A DNA stretch of 64,000 nucleotides from Embleya sp040605455. GTDB taxonomy: Bacteria > Actinomycetota > Actinomycetes > Streptomycetales > Streptomycetaceae. Under the pieces are notes generated by a model that had not been told where the DNA came from, made no database searches, and worked only from the letters and a program-made list of their open reading frames with translations. This document shows positions 1-7,614 of the stretch, one piece after another (position 1 is the first letter of the stretch; every line of letters begins with the position of its first letter). Made by a program: the position numbers and the translations under genes. The stretch lies in NCBI RefSeq assembly GCF_040605455.1, contig NZ_JBEXCV010000029.1, positions 1 to 64,000 of the forward strand, read 5' to 3'.

Positions 1-31
1 ACGCTGTTGAGTTCTCAAGGAACGGACGCTT
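1..31 (-). promoter_or_regulatory. Conserved leader box of an rRNA operon (16S expected left of base 1)
   Basis: Read on the minus strand these bases contain CCTTGAGAACTCAACAGCGT. From memory this is the conserved leader element found a short distance before the 16S gene in Streptomyces rRNA operons. The 16S gene itself is not in the window, so an rrn operon transcribed leftward off the edge is an inference from this box and from the leader-like composition of the following 450 bases. Confidence 0.72.
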
Positions 32-99
32 CCTTTGGTGCGGAGTCAACCGCGCCCTCCGGGCGTTTAACGTTCAAGGTGTTTCATTGTGTTTCCGTG

Positions 100-420
100 T
101 TTCTTTTGTTTCGCTTTCGCGTCTCCAGCTTAGCACACCGTTTCGGCGGCTTCGCTTTCCTCGCTTTCGGCTTCCACCGCGTTTCCGCGCTTTCCGCCTT
201 CCGGACTCTAGCAGATCCTGCGACCCGCTTTTCGTCCTTTGCTTTCCGCCTTCGAAACTTTCGTTTCCCCGGCTTCCGGCTCTTCGAGCTTACCAGGTCT
301 TTCGACCCGCTTCGCTCACCGCTTCGGCTTCGAAAATTTGTTCTTCCCGCTGCTTTCTGCGACGCCCCGAACATTAGCGGATCGCATTTCCCACCGTCTA
401 ATCGGCGGCAATTTGCGTTC
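100..420 (-). promoter_or_regulatory. Upstream rrn promoter and leader region, low complexity
   Basis: On the minus strand this stretch is purine-rich with many GCGAAAGC/GCGGAAAGC-type units. It contains several -10-like hexamers: TAGAGT at 205-210, TAAGCT at 127-132 and 287-292, and TAATGT at 371-376 with TTAGAC 19 bases upstream. Streptomycete rrn operons usually have several tandem promoters, and GATAGAGT-like -10 boxes are typical. No -35 box here is convincing, so the exact promoters are uncertain. The open frames that cross this region have highly skewed composition and look spurious. Confidence 0.5.
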
Positions 421-659
421 CGGCAATCTGCGGGGACACCCGGGCACGGAACGACGCGTGTGATGCGCATGCGCATCACACCCGGTTCAAGTGATCGGAA
501 TGGCCACCCCGGGACCAGCCAGCGCGGGCGCCTAGGCTCGCGTCTGTCTCAGGTCTCCCTGTCGGGCAACTTGGAGGACCCTACCGGGGCCCGGGGCCGA
601 CCGCAAACCGGCTCGCGGGGGCTCCGTTTCGGGTGTTCGAACCGGAGCAGACTCCCGGC

Positions 660-953
660 ATGGTGACCTCTACCGCACGGCGAGTGAACCCGATCGCAAC
701 GGTCGTCAGCATCGTGGCCGCAGCGATCGCAGTTGTCATCGTCCTGCACATCATTTTGTTCGTCTTCGAGGCCAATCCTGCCAACAGTGCGGTGGAGACC
801 ATCGCCGACTGGTCGGACTGGCTGACCCGCTGGGCGAAGGACCTCTTCACCCCCGACAACGACAAGGCACGGGTCGCGGTGAACCAGGGGCTGGCCGCGG
901 TGGTCTACCTCGCCGCCGGTGCGCTGATCTCCCGTCTGGTCGGCCGGGTCTGA
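660..953 (+). CDS. Small two-helix membrane protein, unknown function
   Basis: 97-residue protein with a hydrophobic helix at about residues 11-34 and a second at about 78-95. The two are separated by a short hydrophilic loop rich in W, D and K, so both ends probably lie on the same side of the membrane. An upstream in-frame GTG at 633 exists, but the ATG at 660 has CGGAG about 12 bases before it and begins the coherent part of the protein. Such small membrane proteins are common in streptomycetes and no family function is recognised. It is transcribed divergently from the rrn leader. Confidence 0.7.
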   Translation: MVTSTARRVNPIATVVSIVAAAIAVVIVLHIILFVFEANPANSAVETIADWSDWLTRWAKDLFTPDNDKARVAVNQGLAAVVYLAAGALISRLVGRV

Positions 954-1055
954 GCGCGAAGGCAGTCGGCTCGATACTTCCGTACGGTGGCGGCGCACCA
1001 CTCGTAATGATTGGTGTGGAGTACCGAACTGCACCGCCGCCGACCGGAGGGCCCC

Positions 1056-1508
1056 ATGTCCCTGCTCACCCCGGACAGCCTGGGCGATCTCCTGGGCTTG
1101 TTCGATTTCGGGAACGGGTGTGTCACCCGAGTACAGATCGACGACCCGTTCAGCCCGGGCGGGGCCACCGCACGCGTTCTGGTCGACGCCCGGGACCGGG
1201 AGCACGGCTGGCCGTGGATTCCCGTCGAGTTCACCCTCTCGGGGCTTCGCGACTACCGGGTCGAACACGGCAAGGGTTTTTCCGGAATGCTCTATTTCGA
1301 CCCGGTGCTCTCGCGATTCACCGATGAGACGTACGGCGATCTCTTCTACCTGGACTTCGATCCGGTGGACGGGCCCGGAGCTTACGAACCCGTCGACGCC
1401 GGCGACGTCGTCGGGCGATCCCAGTGCTTCTTCGCTGCCGAGACCTGCTCGTGGCGGGCCCTGCCGCCCACGGAGAGTCCCCGACTCAGACTCATTGGTA
1501 ACGCTTAG
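1056..1508 (+). CDS. Conserved hypothetical protein, about 150 residues
   Basis: Soluble acidic protein without membrane segments or signal peptide, rich in D, F and Y, with a patterned alternation of hydrophobic stretches that suggests a compact beta-rich domain. Two cysteines lie close together in the last third (CFFAAETC). The ATG at 1056 is chosen because GGAGG lies 7-10 bases before it; an in-frame GTG at 1011 lacks such a site and would add an unlikely arginine-rich leader. I do not recognise the family. It is followed by a 130-base spacer and then an exported phosphatase-like gene on the same strand. Confidence 0.65.
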   Translation: MSLLTPDSLGDLLGLFDFGNGCVTRVQIDDPFSPGGATARVLVDARDREHGWPWIPVEFTLSGLRDYRVEHGKGFSGMLYFDPVLSRFTDETYGDLFYLDFDPVDGPGAYEPVDAGDVVGRSQCFFAAETCSWRALPPTESPRLRLIGNA

Positions 1509-1568
1509 ATCTCAAACCTTTGACTCAGTAGGTTCTGCTTCTACGTTCACTCGCACCGGGATCGGCCG

Positions 1569-1593
1569 CGAGTGTTCGAGTCGTGAACACTCG
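1569..1593. promoter_or_regulatory. Inverted repeat upstream of surE-like gene
   Basis: Perfect 9-base arms CGAGTGTTC and GAACACTCG are separated by 7 bases, 46 bases before the surE-like start. It could be an operator or a weak terminator for the preceding gene; no T-run follows, which favours an operator. Confidence 0.45.
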
Positions 1594-1638
1594 ACCGTCG
1601 ATTCCTCCGTATTCGGTACGAAGTCGAGTCGAGGAACC

Positions 1639-2688
1639 ATGAAGCTTCAGCGGAAGCGCTTCGCCGCCCTGCCCGCCGCCCTCGGTGCGGGTGCCCTGCT
1701 CCTGGCCCTGACCGGGAGTGCCGACGCGGCCCCCCGCCACGGCGATCACCGCCCGTCCGTTGCCGGGATGCGAATCCTGCTGAGCAACGACGACTCGATG
1801 CAGAACGCCAAGGCCGACGGGGCCGACGGCCGAGGCGTCTACGAGGTACGCCGGGCGCTGTGTGCCGCCGGGGCGGATGTCGTGGTCATGGCGCCGTGGC
1901 AATTCATGAGTGGCTTCGGTACCGCGGCCACCGGTAGCGGCGCGCTCACCGTGTCCAGGCGCACCGCGCTACCGGCCGGCTTCGAGGGCGACTGTGCCCA
2001 GGCCCCGAGCAAGGGAGCCGTCTTCGGCGTGTGCAAGGGCGACCTCCCGTGCGGCCCGACCACCCCGAGCGCCACCCCCGTGGACACCGTGCGGCTCGCC
2101 CTGCGCGGCGGGCTCGCCGCCAAGGTTGGCTGGGACAACGGCCCCGACCTGGTGCTCACCGGGATCAACTCCGGGCCCAACGTCGCCTCGGTCACCAACG
2201 ACTCGGGCACCCTGGGTGCCGCCATCGCCGCGATCGACAACGGCAAACCGGCCATCGCGCTCAGCGGCGGCTTCGACATGGAGTCGTTCAAGGTGACCCC
2301 GGCCACCTACCGGGCATTCGCTGACTTCCTGCCCTCGTATGTGGCGCAGCTCAAGGATCGCAAGGCGCTGTCGGACGCATACGTGATCAACATCAACCAC
2401 CCGAACGTGGTGCCGGGGAAGCAGCCCGGCCGGCCGGTGTGGACCGAGATCGGTACCGAGACCGTGGTCGCGATCCGGTATTCGGCCACGCCCGACAGCG
2501 ACACCTTCACGATCGGCCAGGGCGACTGCGAGGTGCCCGGCACCTTCTGCCGTCCCGAGACCAAGCGGCACGCCGACTGGGCCGAGCTGAACAAGGGGAA
2601 CATCACCGTCTCCGCGGTGACCGGCGACCGCACCCTGCGCGGCGGCGCGGACGACAGGCTGGAGCGCTTCGTCAAGACCGGCCGCTGA
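1639..2688 (+). CDS. Exported SurE-like 5'/3'-nucleotidase (acid phosphatase fold)
   Basis: 349 residues. SurE enzymes are metal-dependent phosphatases that act on nucleoside monophosphates. The family hallmark ILLSNDDS lies at about residues 46-53 (the paired aspartates bind metal), followed by VVVMAPW and later GINSGPN and NDSGTLGAA, in the usual order. Unlike the roughly 250-residue cytoplasmic SurE, this one starts with a basic n-region, a hydrophobic core and an ADA/AP-type cleavage site near residue 30, so it is probably secreted and may recover phosphate outside the cell. The ATG at 1639 is preceded by GAGGAA and gives a complete signal peptide; the open frame extends much further upstream without a plausible start. 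Cys pairs in the C-terminal half suggest disulphides. Confidence 0.85.
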   Translation: MKLQRKRFAALPAALGAGALLLALTGSADAAPRHGDHRPSVAGMRILLSNDDSMQNAKADGADGRGVYEVRRALCAAGADVVVMAPWQFMSGFGTAATGSGALTVSRRTALPAGFEGDCAQAPSKGAVFGVCKGDLPCGPTTPSATPVDTVRLALRGGLAAKVGWDNGPDLVLTGINSGPNVASVTNDSGTLGAAIAAIDNGKPAIALSGGFDMESFKVTPATYRAFADFLPSYVAQLKDRKALSDAYVININHPNVVPGKQPGRPVWTEIGTETVVAIRYSATPDSDTFTIGQGDCEVPGTFCRPETKRHADWAELNKGNITVSAVTGDRTLRGGADDRLERFVKTGR

Positions 2689-2728
2689 TCCTTCACAAGA
2701 GGGCACGGACCGGCTCGATACTGGTCGG

Positions 2729-3598
2729 ATGGCAGACAAGCAGCGTCGACGCGGTCGCGCCCCCGAGCCGGTCCGCGCCGAGGTGGGCTCCGGCAGCGTC
2801 GAGTTGGAGCCCGATCCGGATCGGGCCGGGGCATGGACGCTGCGCCTGCACGGGTCGCCGCAGTCGCACGTGGATCTGGGCGACCCGACGTGGTTGGAGT
2901 TCGAGTACGTGCGTCGGCTCGGCCACGTGGTCGACCTGATCGCGGACACCGGCAAGCCCTTGCGGGCCTTCCACCTCGGTGGTGGCGGGCTCACCCTGGC
3001 CCGTTATGTGGCGGCCACGCGGCCTCGGTCGCGGCAGCAGGTGGCCGAGTTGGACGCGGAGTTGGTGGAGTTCGTTCGGCGGGAACTGCCGTGGGAGAAG
3101 AACTGGCAGATCCGGGTGCGCACCGGCGATGCCCGCGAGGTGGCGGGCAGGGCACCGGACACGGCGTTCGATCTCGCCGTCGTCGACGTGTTCGCCGATT
3201 CGCGGGTGCCCGCGCATCTGACGTCGGCCGAGTTCGTCGGCGAGGTGGCCCGGACGCTGGCCCCCGGCGGGGTGTACGCGGTGAATCTGGCCGACGGCGG
3301 CCGGCTCGACTTCGTCCGGTCGCAGGTGGCGACGGTGCGCTCGGTGTTCCCGAATCTGCTGCTGATCGCCGACCCCGCGGTGCTGCGCGGGCGGCGGTTC
3401 GGCAATGTCGTCCTGGTCGCCTCGCACGGCGAGCTGCCGGTCGCCGAGCTGGCCCGGCGCACTGCCGCCGACCCGTTCCCGGGACGGGTCGAGCACGGCT
3501 CCGCGTTGGCCGACTTCCCCGGCGGGGCGGCCGTGGTGCACGACGCCACGGCGGTCGCGTCGCCGGCTCCGCCCGCGCGTACCTTCGGCCGGAACTGA
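2729..3598 (+). CDS. Spermidine-synthase-fold methyltransferase-like protein
   Basis: 289 residues. A class I SAM/spermidine synthase type Rossmann domain occupies about residues 40-230: AFHLGGGGLTLARY (glycine-rich loop I), QVAELDAEL (acidic end of strand 2), TGDAREV and DLAVVDVFADSRVP. The spermidine synthase family uses decarboxylated SAM to transfer aminopropyl groups, but many actinobacterial homologues of this length lack a known substrate, so the biochemical role is open. No Shine-Dalgarno is visible. A -10-like GATACT lies about 12 bases before the ATG, so the mRNA may be leaderless. It stands alone between surE and the convergent phosphonate locus. Confidence 0.75.
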   Translation: MADKQRRRGRAPEPVRAEVGSGSVELEPDPDRAGAWTLRLHGSPQSHVDLGDPTWLEFEYVRRLGHVVDLIADTGKPLRAFHLGGGGLTLARYVAATRPRSRQQVAELDAELVEFVRRELPWEKNWQIRVRTGDAREVAGRAPDTAFDLAVVDVFADSRVPAHLTSAEFVGEVARTLAPGGVYAVNLADGGRLDFVRSQVATVRSVFPNLLLIADPAVLRGRRFGNVVLVASHGELPVAELARRTAADPFPGRVEHGSALADFPGGAAVVHDATAVASPAPPARTFGRN

Positions 3599-3626
3599 AC
3601 CCACACGCACCGCGTACGACGAACCG

Positions 3627-4290
3627 CTACCGCCGCCGCTTGCGCTCCTCCACCCGGCCCTTGAGCAGGCCGACGAGCAAAAGCACGATCAAGGTCGCGA
3701 CCAGCAGCACCACGGTGACCGCGGAGCCGAGCAGCACCTTGCCCCGGTCGGTCAGGGTGAAGACCGAGACCGGCAGCGTCCGCCACTCGGCCGGGTAGAC
3801 CATGATCGTCGCGCCTACCTCGCCCATCGACAGCGCGATCGCCAGGCTCGCCGCCGCGGTGATCGACGGGAGCAGCATCGGCAGCCGTACCCGCAGCAAC
3901 ACCCGGGCGGCACTCGCGCCGAGCGAGGCGGCCACGTCCGCGAAGGCCGCGTCGGTTCGGTCGAGCCCGGCCGACACCGTGGCGTACGCGAACGTCACCA
4001 CCAGCACCGCGTGTGCCGCGATGACGATCCACTTGGTGCCGTTGAGCAGGATCGGGCCGTCGCTGAAGGCCACCAGCATGCCGAGGCCGACCACCACCGA
4101 CGGCACCGCGACCGGCAGGTGGAAGACCGCGTCGGTGAGCCGGCGGACGAAGCGCGGCGCGGTGCGAGCGGCGATCGCCGCCCACGTTCCGACCACGATC
4201 GCGATCAGCGACGCGCCCAGCGCGGTCTCGATGCTGACCACGAGGCTGTCGTGGTTGGTGCCCGCCATGGCCTCGCGAATGTTCTCGCTC
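3627..4290 (-). pseudogene. Remnant of ABC transporter permease (2-aminoethylphosphonate importer type)
   Basis: The open frame gives about 213-220 residues of a binding-protein-dependent inner-membrane permease. It has four or five membrane helices and the EAA-type loop DVAASLGASAARVLLRVRLP that contacts the ATPase. Permeases of this class are usually 260-290 residues; the N-terminal helix or helices are missing. Upstream the frame runs without a start codon into sequence that belongs, in another frame, to the binding-protein gene. The ATPase gene and a second permease expected in these operons are absent. I infer that a deletion has left a non-functional tail. The ATG at 4268 could still start a short protein. 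Confidence 0.7.
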
Positions 4291-4783
4291 TCGTCGGCGC
4301 GGGCTTGGCCTGGTCGGGGTTGTAGATCCAGGACGCGTAGTTGTTGACCACGGCCACGAAGCGGCCCTGCGCGTCCTTCGAGGTCGCGGGCACCTTGTCG
4401 GCGCCGGCCGGCGCGTACGCGGTGAGCAGGTTCGCCTGCGCCGCGCGCTGGATGAACGGCGGCAGCGTGATCGCCACGTCGGCCTGCGGGTTGCCCTTCT
4501 CCTTCTCCATGCGCGTGACCACCTCGCCGGAGCCGGACTCCACCAGGTTGACCTTGATCCCGGTCTTCTTCTCGAAGTCCGCGAAGCGCTTGGTGTACCA
4601 GTCGGCGAGTCCGTCCACGGAATAGACGGTCACGCTGCCCGAGCCCTTGGCCGGGGCGCTGCCGGGGGCGGCGTTCGCGGCGGGCCCGGTGTCGTCCGAG
4701 CCGCTCCCGCCGGTCCCGCCGCAGGCGGTCGCGGCGAACACGACCACGGTGGCGGCGGCGGTGAGGCCGAGGATGCGTCGCAT
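4291..4783 (-). pseudogene. 5' remnant of phosphonate (2-AEP) ABC transporter binding lipoprotein
   Basis: From the ATG at 4783 (GAAAGG 9 bases before it) the protein begins with a lipoprotein signal ending in ATACGG, then reads as the first lobe of an extracellular solute-binding protein of the iron/AEP family (VTVYSVDGLADWYTKRF, later VVNNYASWIYNPDQA). After NPDQAKPAP, at about 4295, the protein turns into arginine-rich nonsense. The expected second lobe (roughly 190 residues) is replaced, one frame out, by permease sequence. The deletion junction therefore lies at about 4285-4295. The remaining genes phnX-like, FAD oxidoreductase and GntR are intact. Confidence 0.75.
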
Positions 4784-4808
4784 GGGAATCGCCCTTTCGA
4801 AAGACGAA

Positions 4809-5486
4809 TCAGCCCTGGAGCAGGGCGGGGAGGTCACGGATGGAGCCGAGTACGTGGGTGGCGCCGGCCGCTGCGAGCGCGGCCCGCTCGTGTGCGCCGG
4901 TGAGCACACCGGCGGCGATGGAGGCACCGGAGCGCAGTCCGGTGAGCACGTCGAACGCGGTGTCGCCGACCACGGCAACCGCCCGCAGGTCCTCGACGCC
5001 CAGCCGCAGCACCGCGGTGAGCACCATGTCGGGGTAGGGCCGGCCGCGCCCGGCGTCGGCCGGGCACAGGGTCAGGTCGGCGAGGTCGGTCCAGCCGAGC
5101 GCGGCCAGGATCGCGTCCTGGGTGGGCCGACCGAATCCGGTGGTGAGGGCGACCTTGACGCCCGCCGCACGCAGTGCGCGGATCGCGTCCTCGGCGCCGT
5201 CGATCGGCGCGCAGCGGCCCTGGGCCACCAGGTCGGCGTAGGCCGCCTCGAACGCGAGGTTGGCGGCCTGCGCGCGCTCCTCGTCGCCGTCGAGCAGGGC
5301 CCGGAAGACGGTGATCTTGCTCTCGCCCATGGTGTCGTGGACGTAGGCGAGCTTGCGCTCGAAGTCGGCGGAGCCGATCTCGACTCCGACCGCGCCGATC
5401 GCGCGGGTGAACGCCTCGACGACGAGGCCGTCGTCGGTGACGGTGGTGCCGGCCATGTCCAGGACGGCGAGTTGATAGTGCGTCAT
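4809..5486 (-). CDS. phnX-like: Phosphonatase-like HAD hydrolase (phosphonoacetaldehyde hydrolase family)
   Basis: 225 residues. PhnX cleaves the C-P bond of phosphonoacetaldehyde to acetaldehyde and phosphate through a Schiff-base lysine plus a HAD aspartate. Seen here: HAD motif I LDMAGTT with Asp10 and Ala12, as in PhnX; MGESK with Lys57 where the PhnX cap-domain lysine is expected; motif II LTTGFG; and motif IV VVGDTAFD. The sequence is nearest the phosphonatase-like subfamily that travels with an FAD oxidoreductase. The ATG at 5486 is the one that begins the HAD strand; an upstream frame start adds a proline/arginine leader. It follows the FAD oxidoreductase by 96 bases on the same strand and was probably co-transcribed with the lost importer. 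Confidence 0.82.
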   Translation of the reverse strand: MTHYQLAVLDMAGTTVTDDGLVVEAFTRAIGAVGVEIGSADFERKLAYVHDTMGESKITVFRALLDGDEERAQAANLAFEAAYADLVAQGRCAPIDGAEDAIRALRAAGVKVALTTGFGRPTQDAILAALGWTDLADLTLCPADAGRGRPYPDMVLTAVLRLGVEDLRAVAVVGDTAFDVLTGLRSGASIAAGVLTGAHERAALAAAGATHVLGSIRDLPALLQG

Positions 5487-5582
5487 GAGTAGTGCTCCGG
5501 TTGGGCTTTCGGCGATGGGTGGCGGACGCGGGCCGGCGCGACGGGTCCGGTGCCGCGGCCACGGCACCGGACCTGCCCGGCC

Positions 5583-6707
5583 TCAGAGGCCGGCGAGGTT
5601 CGCGGTGCGTTCGGCGATGGCGGGCGAGCAGGTCATCCCGCGTCCGCCGGGGCCGGTCACCAGCCAGGTCGCCGGGGCGACCTGCTCGCGGTGCACGACG
5701 CGGGTGGTGTCGGTGGTCTGCGCGTACACCCCGGCCCAGCGGCGGCGCACGGCCGGCAGCGGGCGGCCGAGCAGTTCTCGGGCCACCTCGACCAGGTGCT
5801 CGTAGGGCGCGGAGTCCACGTCGAACGTGAACGGCTCGTCGTATTCGTGGGTGTCGCCGATGGTCAGGCCACCGTCCAGGCGCTGGACCATCAGCAGTTG
5901 CATGCGGTGTTCGGCGGGCACCGGCGCCTGCGGGCGGGCGCTCTTCAGCGCGTCCAGCGCGGTGCCGGCGTAGGCCGGGTAGTAGCGGAAGCTGTCGCCG
6001 TCGGCGACCGAGGTGGTCAGCCGCTCGTCGAGCGGGTCGGTCTGCATCATCTGCAGGCGCACCCGGCGCACCGGCAGCTCGGGGGCCAGCTCGCGGACCA
6101 GACCGGTCAGCCAGGCGCCGGTGCACAGCAGCACCAGGTCGCCCTCGTGGGCGTGTCCGTGGTCGTCGCGCACGCCGGTGCCGCTCGGCAGCAGGTCGCG
6201 CACCTCGCGGCCGGGCAGCCAGGCGTAGCGTCCGCCGGCCGCGAGGTGCGCGCGCAGCGCGGGCAGCACGATCCGGGACTCGACCGCGCCGTCCCGCTCG
6301 CACCACAGCGCCGCGTCGAAGGTGCCGCGCAGCGCCGGGTTGTGCTCTCGGGCCTCGCCCGGGGTGAGCAGCTTCAGGCCGCGTTCGGCGGCGTCGGGGA
6401 GGGCGAGGGCCGCCTCGGCCACCGCGACCTCCTCGGCGCCTCGGCACACGGTGAGCGAGCCGTTGGGCCGAAAGCCGGTGCCGGGCACGTCGGCGCCGAT
6501 CCGCTCCCACAGCTCCCGGGCCCGGAGCGCGGTGCCCAGTTCGTCGCCGCCGGCCCGGCCACCGATCCACACCAGGCCGAAGTTGCGCACCGAAGCACCG
6601 CGCGCCTCGCGCTCGCGCTCGATGTGCACGACCTCGTGACCTCGATCGATGGCCTGCCAGGCGTGCATGGTGCCCAGCACGCCACCTCCGACGACGATGA
6701 CTCGCAC
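5583..6707 (-). CDS. FAD-dependent oxidoreductase of phosphonate loci (TIGR03364 type, DAO fold)
   Basis: 374 residues with a Rossmann FAD motif VVGGGVLG at the N-terminus, HIERE at the end of strand 2, and GPGGRGMT near the C-terminus, the usual pattern of D-amino-acid/glycine oxidase-like flavoproteins. Members found beside phosphonatase genes oxidise the amine of 2-aminoethylphosphonate or its N-alkyl forms to phosphonoacetaldehyde, replacing the PhnW transaminase; no phnW is seen here, which fits. Substrate preference cannot be read from sequence. It is first in the catabolic part of the operon, 142 bases downstream of the GntR gene, with operator-like repeats in between. Confidence 0.8.
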   Translation of the reverse strand: MRVIVVGGGVLGTMHAWQAIDRGHEVVHIEREREARGASVRNFGLVWIGGRAGGDELGTALRARELWERIGADVPGTGFRPNGSLTVCRGAEEVAVAEAALALPDAAERGLKLLTPGEAREHNPALRGTFDAALWCERDGAVESRIVLPALRAHLAAGGRYAWLPGREVRDLLPSGTGVRDDHGHAHEGDLVLLCTGAWLTGLVRELAPELPVRRVRLQMMQTDPLDERLTTSVADGDSFRYYPAYAGTALDALKSARPQAPVPAEHRMQLLMVQRLDGGLTIGDTHEYDEPFTFDVDSAPYEHLVEVARELLGRPLPAVRRRWAGVYAQTTDTTRVVHREQVAPATWLVTGPGGRGMTCSPAIAERTANLAGL

Positions 6708-6818
6708 GGGCTTCCTCCACGTTCTCGGGGGCGAATACGACCAGCTTGGGAGCGGTCGATGCCGAGCATGCGGAGGCGGTGTGTCGCCCGCGTGAACAGT
6801 CCGTTAAGGTCCGAACCT

Positions 6819-6835
6819 GTTATCTTTCCGTTATC
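6819..6835. promoter_or_regulatory. Direct repeat of GTTATC, candidate GntR operator
   Basis: Two copies of GTTATC begin at 6819 and 6830, 11 bases apart (about one helical turn). They lie between the GntR gene and the FAD oxidoreductase gene it probably controls. On the coding (minus) strand this reads TTGATAACGGAAAGATAACA, which also supplies a TTGATA that could serve as a -35 box. The operator role is inference. Confidence 0.45.
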
Positions 6836-6849
6836 AAAGCCCATGGGGC

Positions 6850-7605
6850 CTACGCGCGCAGGCGCGTGGCGAAACCCATCCGGTCCCCCCGAAACAGCGC
6901 CCGGACCCGCTCGATGGGCACCCCCTCCGAGTCGTAGGACGTGCGCATCACCAGCAGCATCGGCAGCGCCGGGTTGGTTTCCAGGAGCAGCGCCTCGCGC
7001 GGCGCGGCCAGCACGGTCTCCACCGTCTCGTCCATCTCCGCGAACACCACGCCCAGATCCTTTTGCAGGCACCGGTACAACGAGCCCTCCGGGCGCAGGA
7101 CGTCCAGCAGGGTGGGAAAGCGGTCCAGCGGCAGGTAGGTGCTCTCCAGGCCGATCGGTTCGTCGTCGGCGAGCAGCACCCGCTCCAGGTGCACGGTCAG
7201 GTCGCCGGTGCGGATCCGCAGTCGGTCGGCCAGGTCGGGCTGCGCGACGTGGTGTTCGAGAGTGACGACGCGCCGGCCGGGGGCCAGCCCCATCGAGCGC
7301 ACCGCCTCGGTGTAGCTGCCGAGGCTGACCGGCTGCATGAGCTTGGGCGGCGCGACGTAGGTGCCCCGTCCGCGGGCGGCGCGCAGGCGGCCCTCCATCA
7401 CCAACTCGCCGATCGCCGATCGCAGAGTGCTGCGGGCGACGCCGTAGGTCGCGGCGAGTTCGCGTTCGGAGGACAACAACGCGTCCTCGCCCAACTCGTC
7501 CATGAGTTGGAGCAGGCTCATCTTCACCGTGTACGACTTGGGGACGCGGCCGTGTTCGGGGACGCCGTCGCGATAGGGACGGGCCGTGGAGTCTGGGCTG
7601 GGCAC
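6850..7605 (-). CDS. GntR-family regulator with UTRA effector domain
   Basis: 251 residues: winged helix at about 25-92 (SSERELAATYGVARSTLR is the recognition region, RGRGTYV ends the wing), then a UTRA ligand-binding domain at about 105-245. UTRA regulators bind small metabolites and usually repress a neighbouring catabolic operon. Its place immediately upstream of the phosphonate genes suggests an aminoethylphosphonate-type ligand, by analogy with PhnR/PhnF regulators. The start chosen is the first ATG of the frame; an internal ATG at MSLLQL would remove part of the first helix. It may be an autonomous unit. Confidence 0.83.
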   Translation of the reverse strand: MPSPDSTARPYRDGVPEHGRVPKSYTVKMSLLQLMDELGEDALLSSERELAATYGVARSTLRSAIGELVMEGRLRAARGRGTYVAPPKLMQPVSLGSYTEAVRSMGLAPGRRVVTLEHHVAQPDLADRLRIRTGDLTVHLERVLLADDEPIGLESTYLPLDRFPTLLDVLRPEGSLYRCLQKDLGVVFAEMDETVETVLAAPREALLLETNPALPMLLVMRTSYDSEGVPIERVRALFRGDRMGFATRLRA

Positions 7606-7614
7606 GCACGGAGC

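Noticed and set aside
7..666. 219-residue open frame and its antisense partner at the left edge
   Set aside because: Composition is dominated by F, R, S and K from the low-complexity rrn leader; no ribosome site or domain.
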